From positions 319,180 through 383,179 of the forward strand of contig NZ_BAABGM010000003.1 in assembly GCF_039541575.1 (NCBI RefSeq): a DNA stretch of 64,000 bases, given 5' to 3'. This stretch comes from Fodinibacter luteus. GTDB lineage: Bacteria > Actinomycetota > Actinomycetes > Actinomycetales > Dermatophilaceae. Position numbers and translations under genes: made by a program. Numbering within the stretch: the first letter of the stretch is position 1; each line of letters opens with the position of its first letter. This document shows positions 1 to 7,588 of this stretch, in pieces. Under the pieces are notes generated by a model, which worked only from the letters and a program-made list of their open reading frames with translations, did no database searches and had not been told where the DNA came from.

Positions 1-60
1 CCACCGCGCCTCACGCCCACACGCTAGAGCAGCCGGCCCACGAGCACGGGTCAATGCGAA

Positions 61-88
61 GACCCCCGGTCGCCGACTCCCGGGGGTC
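61..88 (-). terminator. Probable terminator of tRNA-Ser
   Basis: Perfect 9-bp inverted repeat (GACCCCCGG at 61-69, CCGGGGGTC at 80-88) with a 10-base loop. It lies just past the 3' end of the tRNA-Ser gene on the minus strand. The following bases are only weakly T-rich, as is usual in high-GC actinobacteria. Bases to its left (1-60) show nothing I can name. Confidence 0.6.
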
Positions 89-95
89 TTCGCGG

Positions 96-183
96 TGGCG
101 GAGGATGGGGGATTTGAACCCCCGAGGGTTTTATCCCAACACGATTTCCAATCGTGCGCACTAGGCCACTATGCGAATCCTCC
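96..183 (-). tRNA. tRNA-Ser (anticodon GGA)
   Basis: Read on the minus strand, the acceptor stem is GGAGGAT paired with ATCCTCC, followed by a G discriminator and an encoded CCA at 98-96. The anticodon loop TTGGAAA carries GGA at 149-147. The T-loop GGTTCAAATCC is intact. A variable arm makes the gene 88 bases long, as expected of a class II serine tRNA. It reads UCC/UCU codons. Confidence 0.95.
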
Positions 184-259
184 GCGGGCGAGGCTACTAG
201 AGGGAGGGGGTCGGCCCGAAATCGCCGTCAGGCCCTCGCGCGCAGCGCCACGCCGTCGG

Positions 260-727
260 TCAGGCGCCCCGGCCCGGGACGGGTGGCGGGCCGATGACGA
301 GCAGTGCCGCGGTCGTCAGGCCGACGGCCACCGCCGCGACGAGCACCGCAGCGGCCGGGCGGGCCAGGCCGGTGGCGACGGCCCGCTCGGCGACGGTGGC
401 CGGCTCGTCGCCGCCCACGCCCAGCCGCCACCGGGTCGGCGCGAGCCCCAGCCGCTCGACGCGACGCTCGGCCCACAGGGTCGCGTACGGCGGCACGCCG
501 GCCGCGGCCACGAGCACGGCATCCCGCAGCCGCCACCGCTGGTCCACCCACAGCACGAGCGTCACGAGCACGAACGCGAGGAAGACGATCCCGTGCGCCA
601 GGCCGAAGACGCGCACGCCGAGCTCGGTCGTGCGCGTCACGTACTTCAGCGCCATGCCGACGAGCAGGAGGGTCCACGTCACGACCTCGGCGCGGGCGAG
701 CCAGGTGAACAGGGCGCGGGGGGTCAT
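260..727 (-). CDS. DUF3817 family integral membrane protein
   Basis: A 155-residue protein. The ATG at 727 is chosen because GAAGGA sits just upstream; the frame could extend further but only into low-quality sequence. The first half has the DUF3817 pattern: a hydrophobic segment after TPRALFTW, a conserved KY pair, a charged loop with a GLAHGI motif, and a second hydrophobic span ending in VLWVDQRWR. A further transmembrane segment lies at the C-terminus. DUF3817 proteins are short membrane proteins common in Actinobacteria, with no established function. It is a single gene between tRNA-Ser and the SRP RNA. Confidence 0.8.
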   Translation of the reverse strand: MTPRALFTWLARAEVVTWTLLLVGMALKYVTRTTELGVRVFGLAHGIVFLAFVLVTLVLWVDQRWRLRDAVLVAAAGVPPYATLWAERRVERLGLAPTRWRLGVGGDEPATVAERAVATGLARPAAAVLVAAVAVGLTTAALLVIGPPPVPGRGA

Positions 728-838
728 GGTGTCCTTCGGGTCGGTGTCGGGGGGCGGCCATTGTCGCCGACCGGGCTGGGGACGGGGGTCCGGGGCGGAT
801 TTCCGGGATGCCGTTCGCGCGCCTAGGATCGTCACCGG

Positions 839-922
839 CACCCCGCGTGGTGGTACCCCGCTGAACTCCCCCAGGGCAGGAATGCAGCAAGGGCAGGTGG
901 GCTCTTCCAGGTACGCGGGGTG
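839..922 (+). ncRNA. ffs: Signal recognition particle RNA (small bacterial type)
   Basis: The core GGGCAGGAATGCAGCAAGGG (873-892) matches the conserved SRP domain IV hairpin of actinobacterial 4.5S RNA, followed by GTGGGCTCT. The ends pair as CACCCCGCGT (839-848) with ACGCGGGGTG (913-922), closing the expected rod of about 84 bases. The RNA binds Ffh and targets nascent membrane and secreted proteins to FtsY. The location upstream of dnaX-recR is the usual actinobacterial one. Exact ends are inferred from the closing helix. Confidence 0.9.
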
Positions 923-967
923 TCCTCGTCTGCCGGCGGGGTGTCCTCGTTTCCCGCGAGCGCGCCC

Positions 968-1681
968 TCACGCCGCGCCGGGGGGCCGGGACTCTCCCGG
1001 GGCGCACGTCGGGTGGCCGACGCGGTAGCCCACCCCCGGCACGGGGTCGCCGAGCCGGGGTCCGCCGGCGGCGAGGATCTTCGAACGCATTCGGCTCATG
1101 TGGACGTCGAGCACGTGCTCGTGGCTCTGGCGGCCGCCCCACACCGTGTCGAGCAGCTCGTGCCGGGAGACCACCCGGCGCTGGTTGGACACCAGCATCG
1201 CCGCGAGGTCGAACTCGTGCCTGGTCAGCGCCACGACCTGGCCCCGGACCGTCGCCGTGCGCAGCTGGGGGTCGATGCGCAGGCAGCCGAAGTCGACGAC
1301 GCGCTCACCCGACCCGCGGCCCCGGGCCAGGAGCGCGAGCATCCGAGCGCGGAGCACCTGGGGCGAACCCGGGAGGTGGACGTAGTCGTCGCACCCTTCG
1401 GCCAGTGCCATGACCTCGTCGACCTCCCGAGGGCTGGCCGTCACGAGGGCGAGCGGCGCCGACGAGGCGACCCGCAGGGCCCGGCAGGTGCGGTGGGCCG
1501 GCTCGAGGTCATCGTCCGCGGTCACGACGATCATCGACAGCGACTGGAGCAGCTCGTCGGTCAGGGCCTCACCAACGTCGGGGGTAGAGGTGCGGACGAC
1601 GTGCGCGTGGTCTTCCAGGGCCGCGACGACGGTGTCGGCCAACTCCGAAGAGTGAGCCTCGGCCACGAGGAGTACCACCAT
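968..1681 (-). CDS. OmpR-type response regulator with degenerate receiver
   Basis: A 237-residue protein. Residues about 1-120 resemble a response-regulator receiver. Residues about 130-230 are an OmpR/PhoB winged-helix DNA-binding domain (ALTRHEFDLAAMLV, RHELLDTVWG, HMSRMRSKI, GVGYRVG). The receiver has lost its chemistry: the N-terminal acidic pair reads VAEAH, the usual phosphoacceptor aspartate position reads VVTAD, and the conserved lysine before proline reads HLPG. It may therefore act without phosphorylation. No histidine kinase gene is adjacent. It is a single gene, starting at the ATG at 1681, convergent with the SRP RNA. Confidence 0.8.
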   Translation of the reverse strand: MVVLLVAEAHSSELADTVVAALEDHAHVVRTSTPDVGEALTDELLQSLSMIVVTADDDLEPAHRTCRALRVASSAPLALVTASPREVDEVMALAEGCDDYVHLPGSPQVLRARMLALLARGRGSGERVVDFGCLRIDPQLRTATVRGQVVALTRHEFDLAAMLVSNQRRVVSRHELLDTVWGGRQSHEHVLDVHMSRMRSKILAAGGPRLGDPVPGVGYRVGHPTCAPGESRPPGAA

Positions 1682-1858
1682 CGCTGCACCTCACGAGGGG
1701 TCCGCTCGCCGCTTCTTGACGATGGGGTTACCACTTCTTTACTCCATCTTTACCCTTCTTCGCCACCACTCGGAAGAGGTCCGATCAACACCTCGCGTGA
1801 TGCCAGCCACACCCATGGCTCGGCCGGCCATGTGTGCTCGGTGTGGCGGATCCGGTGA

Positions 1859-2692
1859 TCAGCGAGAAACCGTGACCGGCTCCTCCGCTGAAGGGTCGCA
1901 GACCCCGCCGCACCCGCTGGAACCGCAGCCGCATCCGGCACCGGCCGTGACGGCATCCGCCGCGGTGTCCTCGACCGCCCCACCGCCCGAGCCGCATGCG
2001 CCGCCGCAGCACCCGCCACCGCAGCCACCACCCGCGGCGACCGGCTCGGGCTCGGTGCCCTGCAGGTCCCACACCTGGCGGATCGCGCCGAGTAGCACGT
2101 CGACCGGCTGGGCGCCCGTGACGCCGTACTTCTGGTCGAGCACGAACGTCGGCACGGACGTGATGCCGATCTGGTTCGCGAGCGCGAGGTCGGTGCGCAC
2201 GTCGATGCCGTGGTCGTCGCCGGCGAGGAGGGCGCGGACGGCATCCTCCGCGAGGCCGCCCTCGACGCCGAGGCGCACGAGGGTGTCGTGGTCGCCGATG
2301 GCCTCGCCCTCGGAGTACCAGCCGCGCATGACCCGCTCGGTCACGGTTTCCTCGCGGCCATGCTCGCGGGCGAGGTGGATGAGCCGGTGGGCGTCGTAGG
2401 AGTTGCCGCCGCGCAGGCGCTCCCACTGGAAGTCGAGCCCGACGGATGCCGCGTCGCTCGCCATCCGCTCGTGCTGGGCGACCATCTGCTCGCGGGTGGC
2501 GCCGTACTTCTCGGCGACGCGGTCGAGCGGAGGGGTGTCGTCGACGGCAGGGGCGGTGCGGTCGAGCTGGAAGCTGTGCCAGACGACCCCCACCTCGTCG
2601 CGGTGCTCGAACTGCTCGAGGGCGAGCTCGAGGTGCCGCCGGCCGAGGTGGCAGAACGGGCAGAGGATGTCGGACCAGACGTCGATGCGCAC
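1859..2692 (-). CDS. DsbA/FrnE-family thioredoxin-fold oxidoreductase with Cys-rich tail
   Basis: A 277-residue protein starting at GTG 2692 (VRIDVWSDI). A CPFC active site lies at residues 11-14, followed by the helical insert and the cis-proline segment ITSVPTFVLDQKYGVTGAQP that typify the FrnE/2-hydroxychromene isomerase-like DsbA family. These are cytosolic disulfide oxidoreductases or isomerases, and no signal peptide is present. After about residue 225 the protein continues into a Gly/Cys-rich tail with eight cysteines in two clusters (GGGCGGGCCGGACGS and GAGCGCGSSGCGGVC). This tail could bind metal or be a redox substrate; that is inference. It is divergent from dnaX across a 129-bp promoter region. 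Confidence 0.85.
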   Translation of the reverse strand: MRIDVWSDILCPFCHLGRRHLELALEQFEHRDEVGVVWHSFQLDRTAPAVDDTPPLDRVAEKYGATREQMVAQHERMASDAASVGLDFQWERLRGGNSYDAHRLIHLAREHGREETVTERVMRGWYSEGEAIGDHDTLVRLGVEGGLAEDAVRALLAGDDHGIDVRTDLALANQIGITSVPTFVLDQKYGVTGAQPVDVLLGAIRQVWDLQGTEPEPVAAGGGCGGGCCGGACGSGGGAVEDTAADAVTAGAGCGCGSSGCGGVCDPSAEEPVTVSR

Positions 2693-2821
2693 GAGTCGAG
2701 GGTATGTCGCGGACCCTCCCACGACCGAACCGCGTGCAGCTCGCAGGGTGCGTCCGCCGCCGAGTCCACAGCCGGGACCACGGCCTTCGGGATGTCCGGC
2801 ATCGCGGCTAGGGTTCGACAG

Positions 2822-5245
2822 GTGAGCACCGCGCTGTACCGCCGCTACCGCCCCGAGACGTTCGGCGACGTCATCGGGCAGGAGCACGTGACCGAGCCGC
2901 TCATGCAGGCGCTGCGCACCGGCCGGGTCAACCACGCCTACCTGTTCAGCGGCCCGCGCGGCTGCGGCAAGACGACGAGCGCCCGGATCCTCGCGCGCTG
3001 CCTCAACTGCGACGCCGGCCCGACGCCCGACCCGTGCGGCACCTGCGACTCGTGCGTGGCCCTGGCGCGCGGCGGGTCCGGCACGGTCGACGTCATCGAG
3101 ATCGACGCGGCCAGCCACGGCGGCGTCGACGATGCCCGTGACCTGCGCGAACGCGCCTCCTACGGCCCCGCCCAGAGCCGCTACAAGATCTACATCATCG
3201 ACGAGGCCCACATGGTCACGACGCAGGGCTTCAACGCCCTGCTCAAGATCGTCGAGGAGCCGCCCGAGCACGTGAAGTTCGTCTTCGCGACGACCGAGCC
3301 CGAGAAGGTCATCGGCACGATCCGTTCGCGCACCCACCACTACCCGTTCCGCCTCGTCCCCCCGGCCCGGCTCCAGGCCTACATGGAGGAGCTGTGCGTC
3401 AAGGAGGGGGTGTCGGTGGCGCCCGGCGTGCTCTCGTTCGTCGTGCGCGCCGGTGGGGGGTCGGTGCGTGACTCGCTCTCGGTGCTCGACCAGCTCATCG
3501 CCGGCTCGGGCCCCGAAGGGCTGACCTACGAGTCGGCGGCCTCCCTCCTGGGCTTCACCGACGGTGAGCTGCTCGACGGGGCGATCGACGCGTTCGCGGC
3601 CGGTGACGCCGCGGCCGTCTTCCGCACCATCGACAAGGTCGTCGAGACGGGGCTCGACCCGCGCCGCTTCGTCGAGGACGTCCTCGAGCGGCTGCGCGAC
3701 CTCATCATCGTCGCGGCGGTCGCCGACGGCGCCGGGCAGGTGCTGCGGCACGTGCCCGAGGACCAGCTCGAGCGGATGCGCCGGCAGTCGGCGGCGTTCG
3801 GGGCGGGGGCGCTGTCGCGAGCGGCCGACGTCGTCAACGCGGGGCTCACCGAGATGACCGGCGCCACCGCGCCGCGGCTGCAGCTCGAGCTCATCGCCGC
3901 GCGGATCCTGCTGCCCGGTGCGGCGGGGGAGGCGGGGTATGCCGCGCGCCTCGACCGCCTCGAGCGTCGCCTCGACGTGGGGGGTGTGCCGACGGGGGCC
4001 GTGCCGTATGCCGGGTCCGCGCCCCCGGCTGCCCCCGCACCCGCCGCTGTCCCGTCGTCGGCCCCGGCCCAGCCCCAGCCGTCGGGGGTGGGATCGCAGG
4101 TGCACGGTTCCGAGAGCGGTGTCACCTCGACCCCGGAGGCGCCGGCGGCGGTCGACCCGCAGGTGCGCGGTGCCGCGAGCGGTGTCACCTCGACCCCGGA
4201 GGCCCCGGCGGCGGTCGACCCGCAGGTGCGCGGTGCTGCGAGCGGTGTCACCGCGACCCCGCCGGGCCCGTCGACCGCGCAGATGCCGGCAACCTCACCG
4301 GGGCAGTCGACCCGGGTGGAGCCGTCGACCGAGCAGGGGCCGGCGGTCCAGCCCAAGGGGCCCGGCGGCCTCGACACCGATGCCATCCGGCGCTCCTGGC
4401 CCGACGTCCTCGAGTGGCTGAGCCGCCACAAGCGCGTCACGTGGACCTTCGTCTCGCAGAACGCCCAGGTCGCCGACTACGACGGCCAGCGGGTGCTCCT
4501 CGGCATCTCCACCGTCGGGCTCGCCGAGACGTTCCGCCGCGGCGCGCACGCCGACTACGTCCGGCAGGCCCTCATCGATGTCCTCGGGGTCGACGCCCGC
4601 GTCGAGGGAGTCGCATCGGATGCCGTGCCGTCACCGGCCGCTTCTCCCGCGGCGGCCGCGCCCACCGCGCCCGTTGCACCGCCCACCGTTGGTGAGTCGC
4701 CCCCCGCGCCGGCCTCGCCCCGGGCACCGGCATCGCCCCCCGTCGGCGCGTCTCGCGCCGCGCCCGACCGCGACGAGGCTCGGTCGACGCCCGAAGCCCG
4801 CCCCACAGCATCCGCGGATCGTCCCGGCGAAGGCCCAGGAACGGTCGCGGGCCGCGGGCCGATCGACCCCGTCGCCGGCCCCGGGACGACGGCCGGAACC
4901 CCGGCCGCCGCCCCACCCGCACCCGACGCCGCGGCCACCCCACCCGCCCCCGGTGCGCCGGCGAGCGCTGGCGCGCCGGCCGAGCCCACGGCATCCCGGC
5001 CCCCCGAACCGGCCAGCTGGTCCGATGCCCCGCGGCCGCCAGGCAGCGCCCCGTCGTGGGCGAGCCCGCTCGAACGGGCGAGGGCCACCGTGGCCGAGGA
5101 GGCGGGGGCCACCCCCGCGGAGCGCGTCGTCGACGACACGGCGATCAGCGACGACGACGAGTCCATCGACGACCTCACCGACGTCGGACTGCCGGTCGTC
5201 GAGCGGATCCTCGGCGGCACGGTGATCTCCGAGGATCCGCGATGA
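2822..5245 (+). CDS. dnaX: DNA polymerase III subunits gamma and tau
   Basis: An 807-residue clamp-loader ATPase. The GTG start at 2822 gives the family N-terminus STALYRRYRPETFGDVIGQE. Visible elements are Walker A GPRGCGKTT, the zinc-binding cysteines (CLNCDAG..CGTCDSC), Walker B IIDEAHM, the sensor-1 segment FVFATTEPEKV, and the clamp-loader collar up to about residue 370. The region after that is a long Pro/Ala/Gly linker holding three tandem 21-residue repeats (residues 423-485). A conserved tau domain (residues about 520-600, RRSWPDVLEWLSRHKRVTW) and a second disordered stretch follow. The stop overlaps the next start (ATGA), so translational coupling with plsC is likely. Confidence 0.97.
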   Translation: MSTALYRRYRPETFGDVIGQEHVTEPLMQALRTGRVNHAYLFSGPRGCGKTTSARILARCLNCDAGPTPDPCGTCDSCVALARGGSGTVDVIEIDAASHGGVDDARDLRERASYGPAQSRYKIYIIDEAHMVTTQGFNALLKIVEEPPEHVKFVFATTEPEKVIGTIRSRTHHYPFRLVPPARLQAYMEELCVKEGVSVAPGVLSFVVRAGGGSVRDSLSVLDQLIAGSGPEGLTYESAASLLGFTDGELLDGAIDAFAAGDAAAVFRTIDKVVETGLDPRRFVEDVLERLRDLIIVAAVADGAGQVLRHVPEDQLERMRRQSAAFGAGALSRAADVVNAGLTEMTGATAPRLQLELIAARILLPGAAGEAGYAARLDRLERRLDVGGVPTGAVPYAGSAPPAAPAPAAVPSSAPAQPQPSGVGSQVHGSESGVTSTPEAPAAVDPQVRGAASGVTSTPEAPAAVDPQVRGAASGVTATPPGPSTAQMPATSPGQSTRVEPSTEQGPAVQPKGPGGLDTDAIRRSWPDVLEWLSRHKRVTWTFVSQNAQVADYDGQRVLLGISTVGLAETFRRGAHADYVRQALIDVLGVDARVEGVASDAVPSPAASPAAAAPTAPVAPPTVGESPPAPASPRAPASPPVGASRAAPDRDEARSTPEARPTASADRPGEGPGTVAGRGPIDPVAGPGTTAGTPAAAPPAPDAAATPPAPGAPASAGAPAEPTASRPPEPASWSDAPRPPGSAPSWASPLERARATVAEEAGATPAERVVDDTAISDDDESIDDLTDVGLPVVERILGGTVISEDPR
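4088..4276 (+). repeat. Three 63-bp tandem repeats inside dnaX, related to an intergenic palindrome
   Basis: Units at 4088-4150, 4151-4213 and 4214-4276 are exactly 63 bp (21 codons) and stay in frame. Units 2 and 3 begin GTCGACCCGCAGGTGCGCGG and all carry GAGCGGTGTCACC followed by TCGACC or a close variant. The first 48 bases of unit 2 match the intergenic sequence starting at 7463 at about 40 positions. The unit is an imperfect palindrome: GTCGA..AGGTG pairs with CACCTCGAC. It looks like a dispersed palindromic element that entered the disordered tau linker and was tandemly duplicated. Confidence 0.85.
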
Positions 5246-5937
5246 GCGCCGCGTCCTACCGGCTGAGCCACGGCGTCGTCGCGCCCCTGTCCAAGCTCCT
5301 GTGGCGACCGACGATCACCGGCACCGAGAACGTCCCGCTCACCGGTGGCGTCCTCCTCGCGAGCAACCACCTGTCCTTCATCGACTCGTTCGCGATCCCC
5401 ATCGCGGCCCCGCGGCCGGTCAGCTTCCTCGCGAAGTCCGACTACTTCACCGGCACCGGCATCAGCGGGGCGATCCGCCGCGGCTTCTTCGAGGGCTCGA
5501 ACGCCATCCCCGTCGACCGCCACTCCTCGCGCGCGGCCCAGGAGTCGCTCGACGCCGCCCTGCTCGTGCTCCGCGAGGGCGGCGCGTTCGGCATCTACCC
5601 CGAGGGCACCCGCTCGCGCGACGGCCGCCTCTACCGGGGTCGTACCGGCGTCGCCTGGCTCGCGCTCACGGCGGGGGTGCCCGTCGTGCCGGTCGGCCTC
5701 GTCGGCACCGACCGGGTCCAGCCGATCGGGGCGCGGTTCCCGCGGTTCGCCCGGATCCGGGTGGCGTTCGGGCGCCCGGTCCGTCCCGCGGCGTATGCCG
5801 GGATGCCGTCCGGCAAGGCGCGCCGCCTCCTCACCGACGAGGTCATGGACGCCATCGCCGCGCTGTCCGGCCAGGAGCGCGCCGACACCTACAACGAGCT
5901 GCCCCCGGAGTCGACCGGCGCCGCGGTCGGCATCTGA
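5242..5937 (+). CDS. plsC: Lysophospholipid acyltransferase (1-acylglycerol-3-phosphate acyltransferase type)
   Basis: A 231-residue PlsC-family protein. The acyltransferase HX4D motif is NHLSFID (His43, Asp48), and the second block is FGIYPEGTRSRDG with conserved EGT. Block III (RGFFEGSNAIPVDR) and a PVVPVGLVG segment complete the fold. The family transfers acyl chains to lysophosphatidate or related lipids at the inner membrane face. The ATG overlaps the dnaX stop by four bases, so it is probably co-transcribed with dnaX. Confidence 0.9.
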   Translation: MSAASYRLSHGVVAPLSKLLWRPTITGTENVPLTGGVLLASNHLSFIDSFAIPIAAPRPVSFLAKSDYFTGTGISGAIRRGFFEGSNAIPVDRHSSRAAQESLDAALLVLREGGAFGIYPEGTRSRDGRLYRGRTGVAWLALTAGVPVVPVGLVGTDRVQPIGARFPRFARIRVAFGRPVRPAAYAGMPSGKARRLLTDEVMDAIAALSGQERADTYNELPPESTGAAVGI

Positions 5938-5993
5938 CCCCACCCCGACCCCACCCCAGGGCCGACCCGGCCCGACACGACGAAGGAGAACCG

Positions 5994-6218
5994 ATGGCCA
6001 GCACCCAGACCTTCAAGGCGACAGGCCTCACCTGCGGCCACTGCGCGCACGCGGTGGGCGAGGAGCTCAAGGCGCTCGGCGGCGTCGACGAGGTCGAGGT
6101 CGAGGTGGTGAGCGGTGGCGAGTCCACCGTCACCGTCACCGGCGGGCGAGAGCTGACGTCGGACGAGGTCACCGCCGCTCTCGCCGAGGCCGGCGACTAC
6201 GTGCTCGTCGATTCCTGA
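5994..6218 (+). CDS. Heavy-metal-associated domain (copper chaperone-like) protein
   Basis: A 74-residue single-domain HMA protein. The metal-binding motif GLTCGHC places Cys14 and Cys17 in the first loop, and the rest fits the beta-alpha-beta-beta-alpha-beta fold with the final V-D-Y-V strand. The start is ATG 5994 with GAAGGAGA upstream. The family delivers Cu(I) to P-type ATPases or sensors. No copper ATPase is visible in this window, so its partner must lie elsewhere. It lies between plsC and recR on the same strand. Confidence 0.88.
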   Translation: MASTQTFKATGLTCGHCAHAVGEELKALGGVDEVEVEVVSGGESTVTVTGGRELTSDEVTAALAEAGDYVLVDS

Positions 6219-6284
6219 GTCACGCCGACCAGCCCGGGCGCGCGGGCAGGGGACAGCGTCGCCTCGAGGTCGTAGGCTCACGGT

Positions 6285-6884
6285 GTGTACGAAGGCGCGG
6301 TCCAGGACCTCATCGACGAGCTCGGCAGGCTGCCGGGCATCGGCCCCAAGAGCGCGCAGCGCATCGCGTTCCACGTCCTGCAGTCCGACCCCGCCGACGT
6401 CGAGCGCCTCGCCCACGCGCTCACCGAGGTCAAGGCCCGGGTCCGCTTCTGCGAGGTGTGCTTCAACGTCGCCGAGGCCGAGCGGTGCCGCGTCTGCCTC
6501 GACCCGCGGCGTGACGTCCACGCCATCTGCGTCGTCGAGGAGCCCAAGGACGTCGTCGCCATCGAGCGCACGCGCGAGTTCCGCGGGCGCTACCACGTGC
6601 TCGGCGGGGCCATCAGCCCCATCGACGGCATCGGCCCCGACGACCTTCGCGTTCGCGAGCTGCTGACCCGGCTCGCCGACGGCACCGTCACCGAGGTCAT
6701 CATCGCGACCGACCCGAACCTCGAGGGCGAGGCGACCGCGAGCTACCTGTCGCGACTGCTCAAGGACGTCGGGCTGCGGGTCACCCGGCTGGCCTCGGGG
6801 CTGCCCGTCGGGGGCGACCTCGAGTACGCCGACGAGGTCACCCTGGGTCGAGCGTTCGAGGGACGGAGGCTCATCGATGTCTGA
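6285..6884 (+). CDS. recR: Recombination mediator RecR
   Basis: A 199-residue protein starting at GTG 6285. It has the helix-hairpin-helix LPGIGPKSAQRIAFHVL, a C4 zinc finger (CEVC..CRVC), and a Toprim domain (VIIATDPNLEGEATASYL). RecR loads RecA on gapped single-stranded DNA with RecO/RecF. In most bacteria recR follows dnaX-ybaB. Here plsC and the HMA gene occupy that place and ybaB is not seen. Its last 8 bases overlap the next gene. Confidence 0.97.
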   Translation: MYEGAVQDLIDELGRLPGIGPKSAQRIAFHVLQSDPADVERLAHALTEVKARVRFCEVCFNVAEAERCRVCLDPRRDVHAICVVEEPKDVVAIERTREFRGRYHVLGGAISPIDGIGPDDLRVRELLTRLADGTVTEVIIATDPNLEGEATASYLSRLLKDVGLRVTRLASGLPVGGDLEYADEVTLGRAFEGRRLIDV

Positions 6885-7431
6885 CGACTGGAGCGTCATC
6901 GCGCAGGAGTCCGCGGCCGACGCGCGGATGTACCTGCTCACCGTGCGCGAGATCGCGGCCGGCGAGGCCCCCGACGCCACCCTCCCGATGGCGCTGCTCG
7001 CGCTCTCCCAGGTGCTCGTCATGGGCGCGCGCCTCGGCGCCGTCGAGGACGTCGTCCCGGTCGAGCGGTTCGAGCCCGACGTCGGCCCGGACGCCGAGCT
7101 CGACCCCCTGCGCGAGAGCCTCGCCAACGTCTTCGAGGGCCTCGACGAGTACGCCGACGTCGCCGACCCGGTGCTCGACCCCGAGCCCACCGTCGGCTTC
7201 CTCAGCAACGACCTCGTCGACATCGCGTCGGCCCTCAGCCACGGGCTGAGCCACTTCGACTCCGGTCGGCAGGTCGAGGCGCTGTGGTGGTGGCAGTTCA
7301 GCTACCTCTCGCACTGGGGTGAGCGGGCGGCCGCGGCGCTGCGCGTCGTCCAGGCGCTCCTCGCGCACGTGCGGCTCGACGCCGACCCGGATGCCGTGTC
7401 CGAGGCGGAGTTCGACGCGCTCCACCCCTGA
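6877..7431 (+). CDS. DUF5063 domain-containing protein
   Basis: A 184-residue soluble acidic protein beginning SDDWSVIAQESAADARMYL. The central motif SHGLSHFDSGRQVEALWWWQFSYLSHWGERA is characteristic of the DUF5063 family found next to recR in actinobacteria; its function is unknown. The start overlaps recR by eight bases, which suggests translational coupling. Confidence 0.85.
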   Translation: MSDDWSVIAQESAADARMYLLTVREIAAGEAPDATLPMALLALSQVLVMGARLGAVEDVVPVERFEPDVGPDAELDPLRESLANVFEGLDEYADVADPVLDPEPTVGFLSNDLVDIASALSHGLSHFDSGRQVEALWWWQFSYLSHWGERAAAALRVVQALLAHVRLDADPDAVSEAEFDALHP

Positions 7432-7462
7432 GCGGAGGGTCTCCTGCCCGGTGCCTCGGGGA

Positions 7463-7516
7463 GTCGACCCGCAGGTGCACGTCTTCGCGAGCCGTAGCAC
7501 CTCGACCCCGCGGAGG
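7463..7516 (+). repeat. Intergenic copy of the palindromic element found in dnaX
   Basis: Begins GTCGACCCGCAGGTGCACGT and ends with CACCTCGACCCC. It aligns with unit 2 of the dnaX repeat at about 40 of the first 48 positions. The ends are complementary (GTCGA and AGGTG against CACCTCGAC). It lies downstream of the DUF5063 stop and immediately precedes a separate 19-bp hairpin. Confidence 0.75.
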
Positions 7517-7583
7517 CTTCTTGCACATCACCCACCCGAACCCGGGCCGGGACGCCCCGACCGCGTGGGTGATGTGCAAGAAG
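7517..7583. terminator. Perfect 19-bp hairpin between convergent genes
   Basis: CTTCTTGCACATCACCCAC at 7517-7535 and its exact reverse complement at 7565-7583 enclose a 29-base loop. It lies between the ends of the DUF5063 gene (plus) and the flavoprotein gene (minus). A bidirectional termination or mRNA-stabilising role is likely. The loop is long and there is no U-tract, so a mobile palindromic element is an alternative. Confidence 0.65.
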
Positions 7584-7588
7584 TGCGG

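Noticed and set aside
2210..2821. Upstream extension of dnaX into a 1011-codon frame
   Set aside because: The extra part overlaps the DsbA-like gene on the other strand and has no known domain; the family N-terminus begins at 2822.
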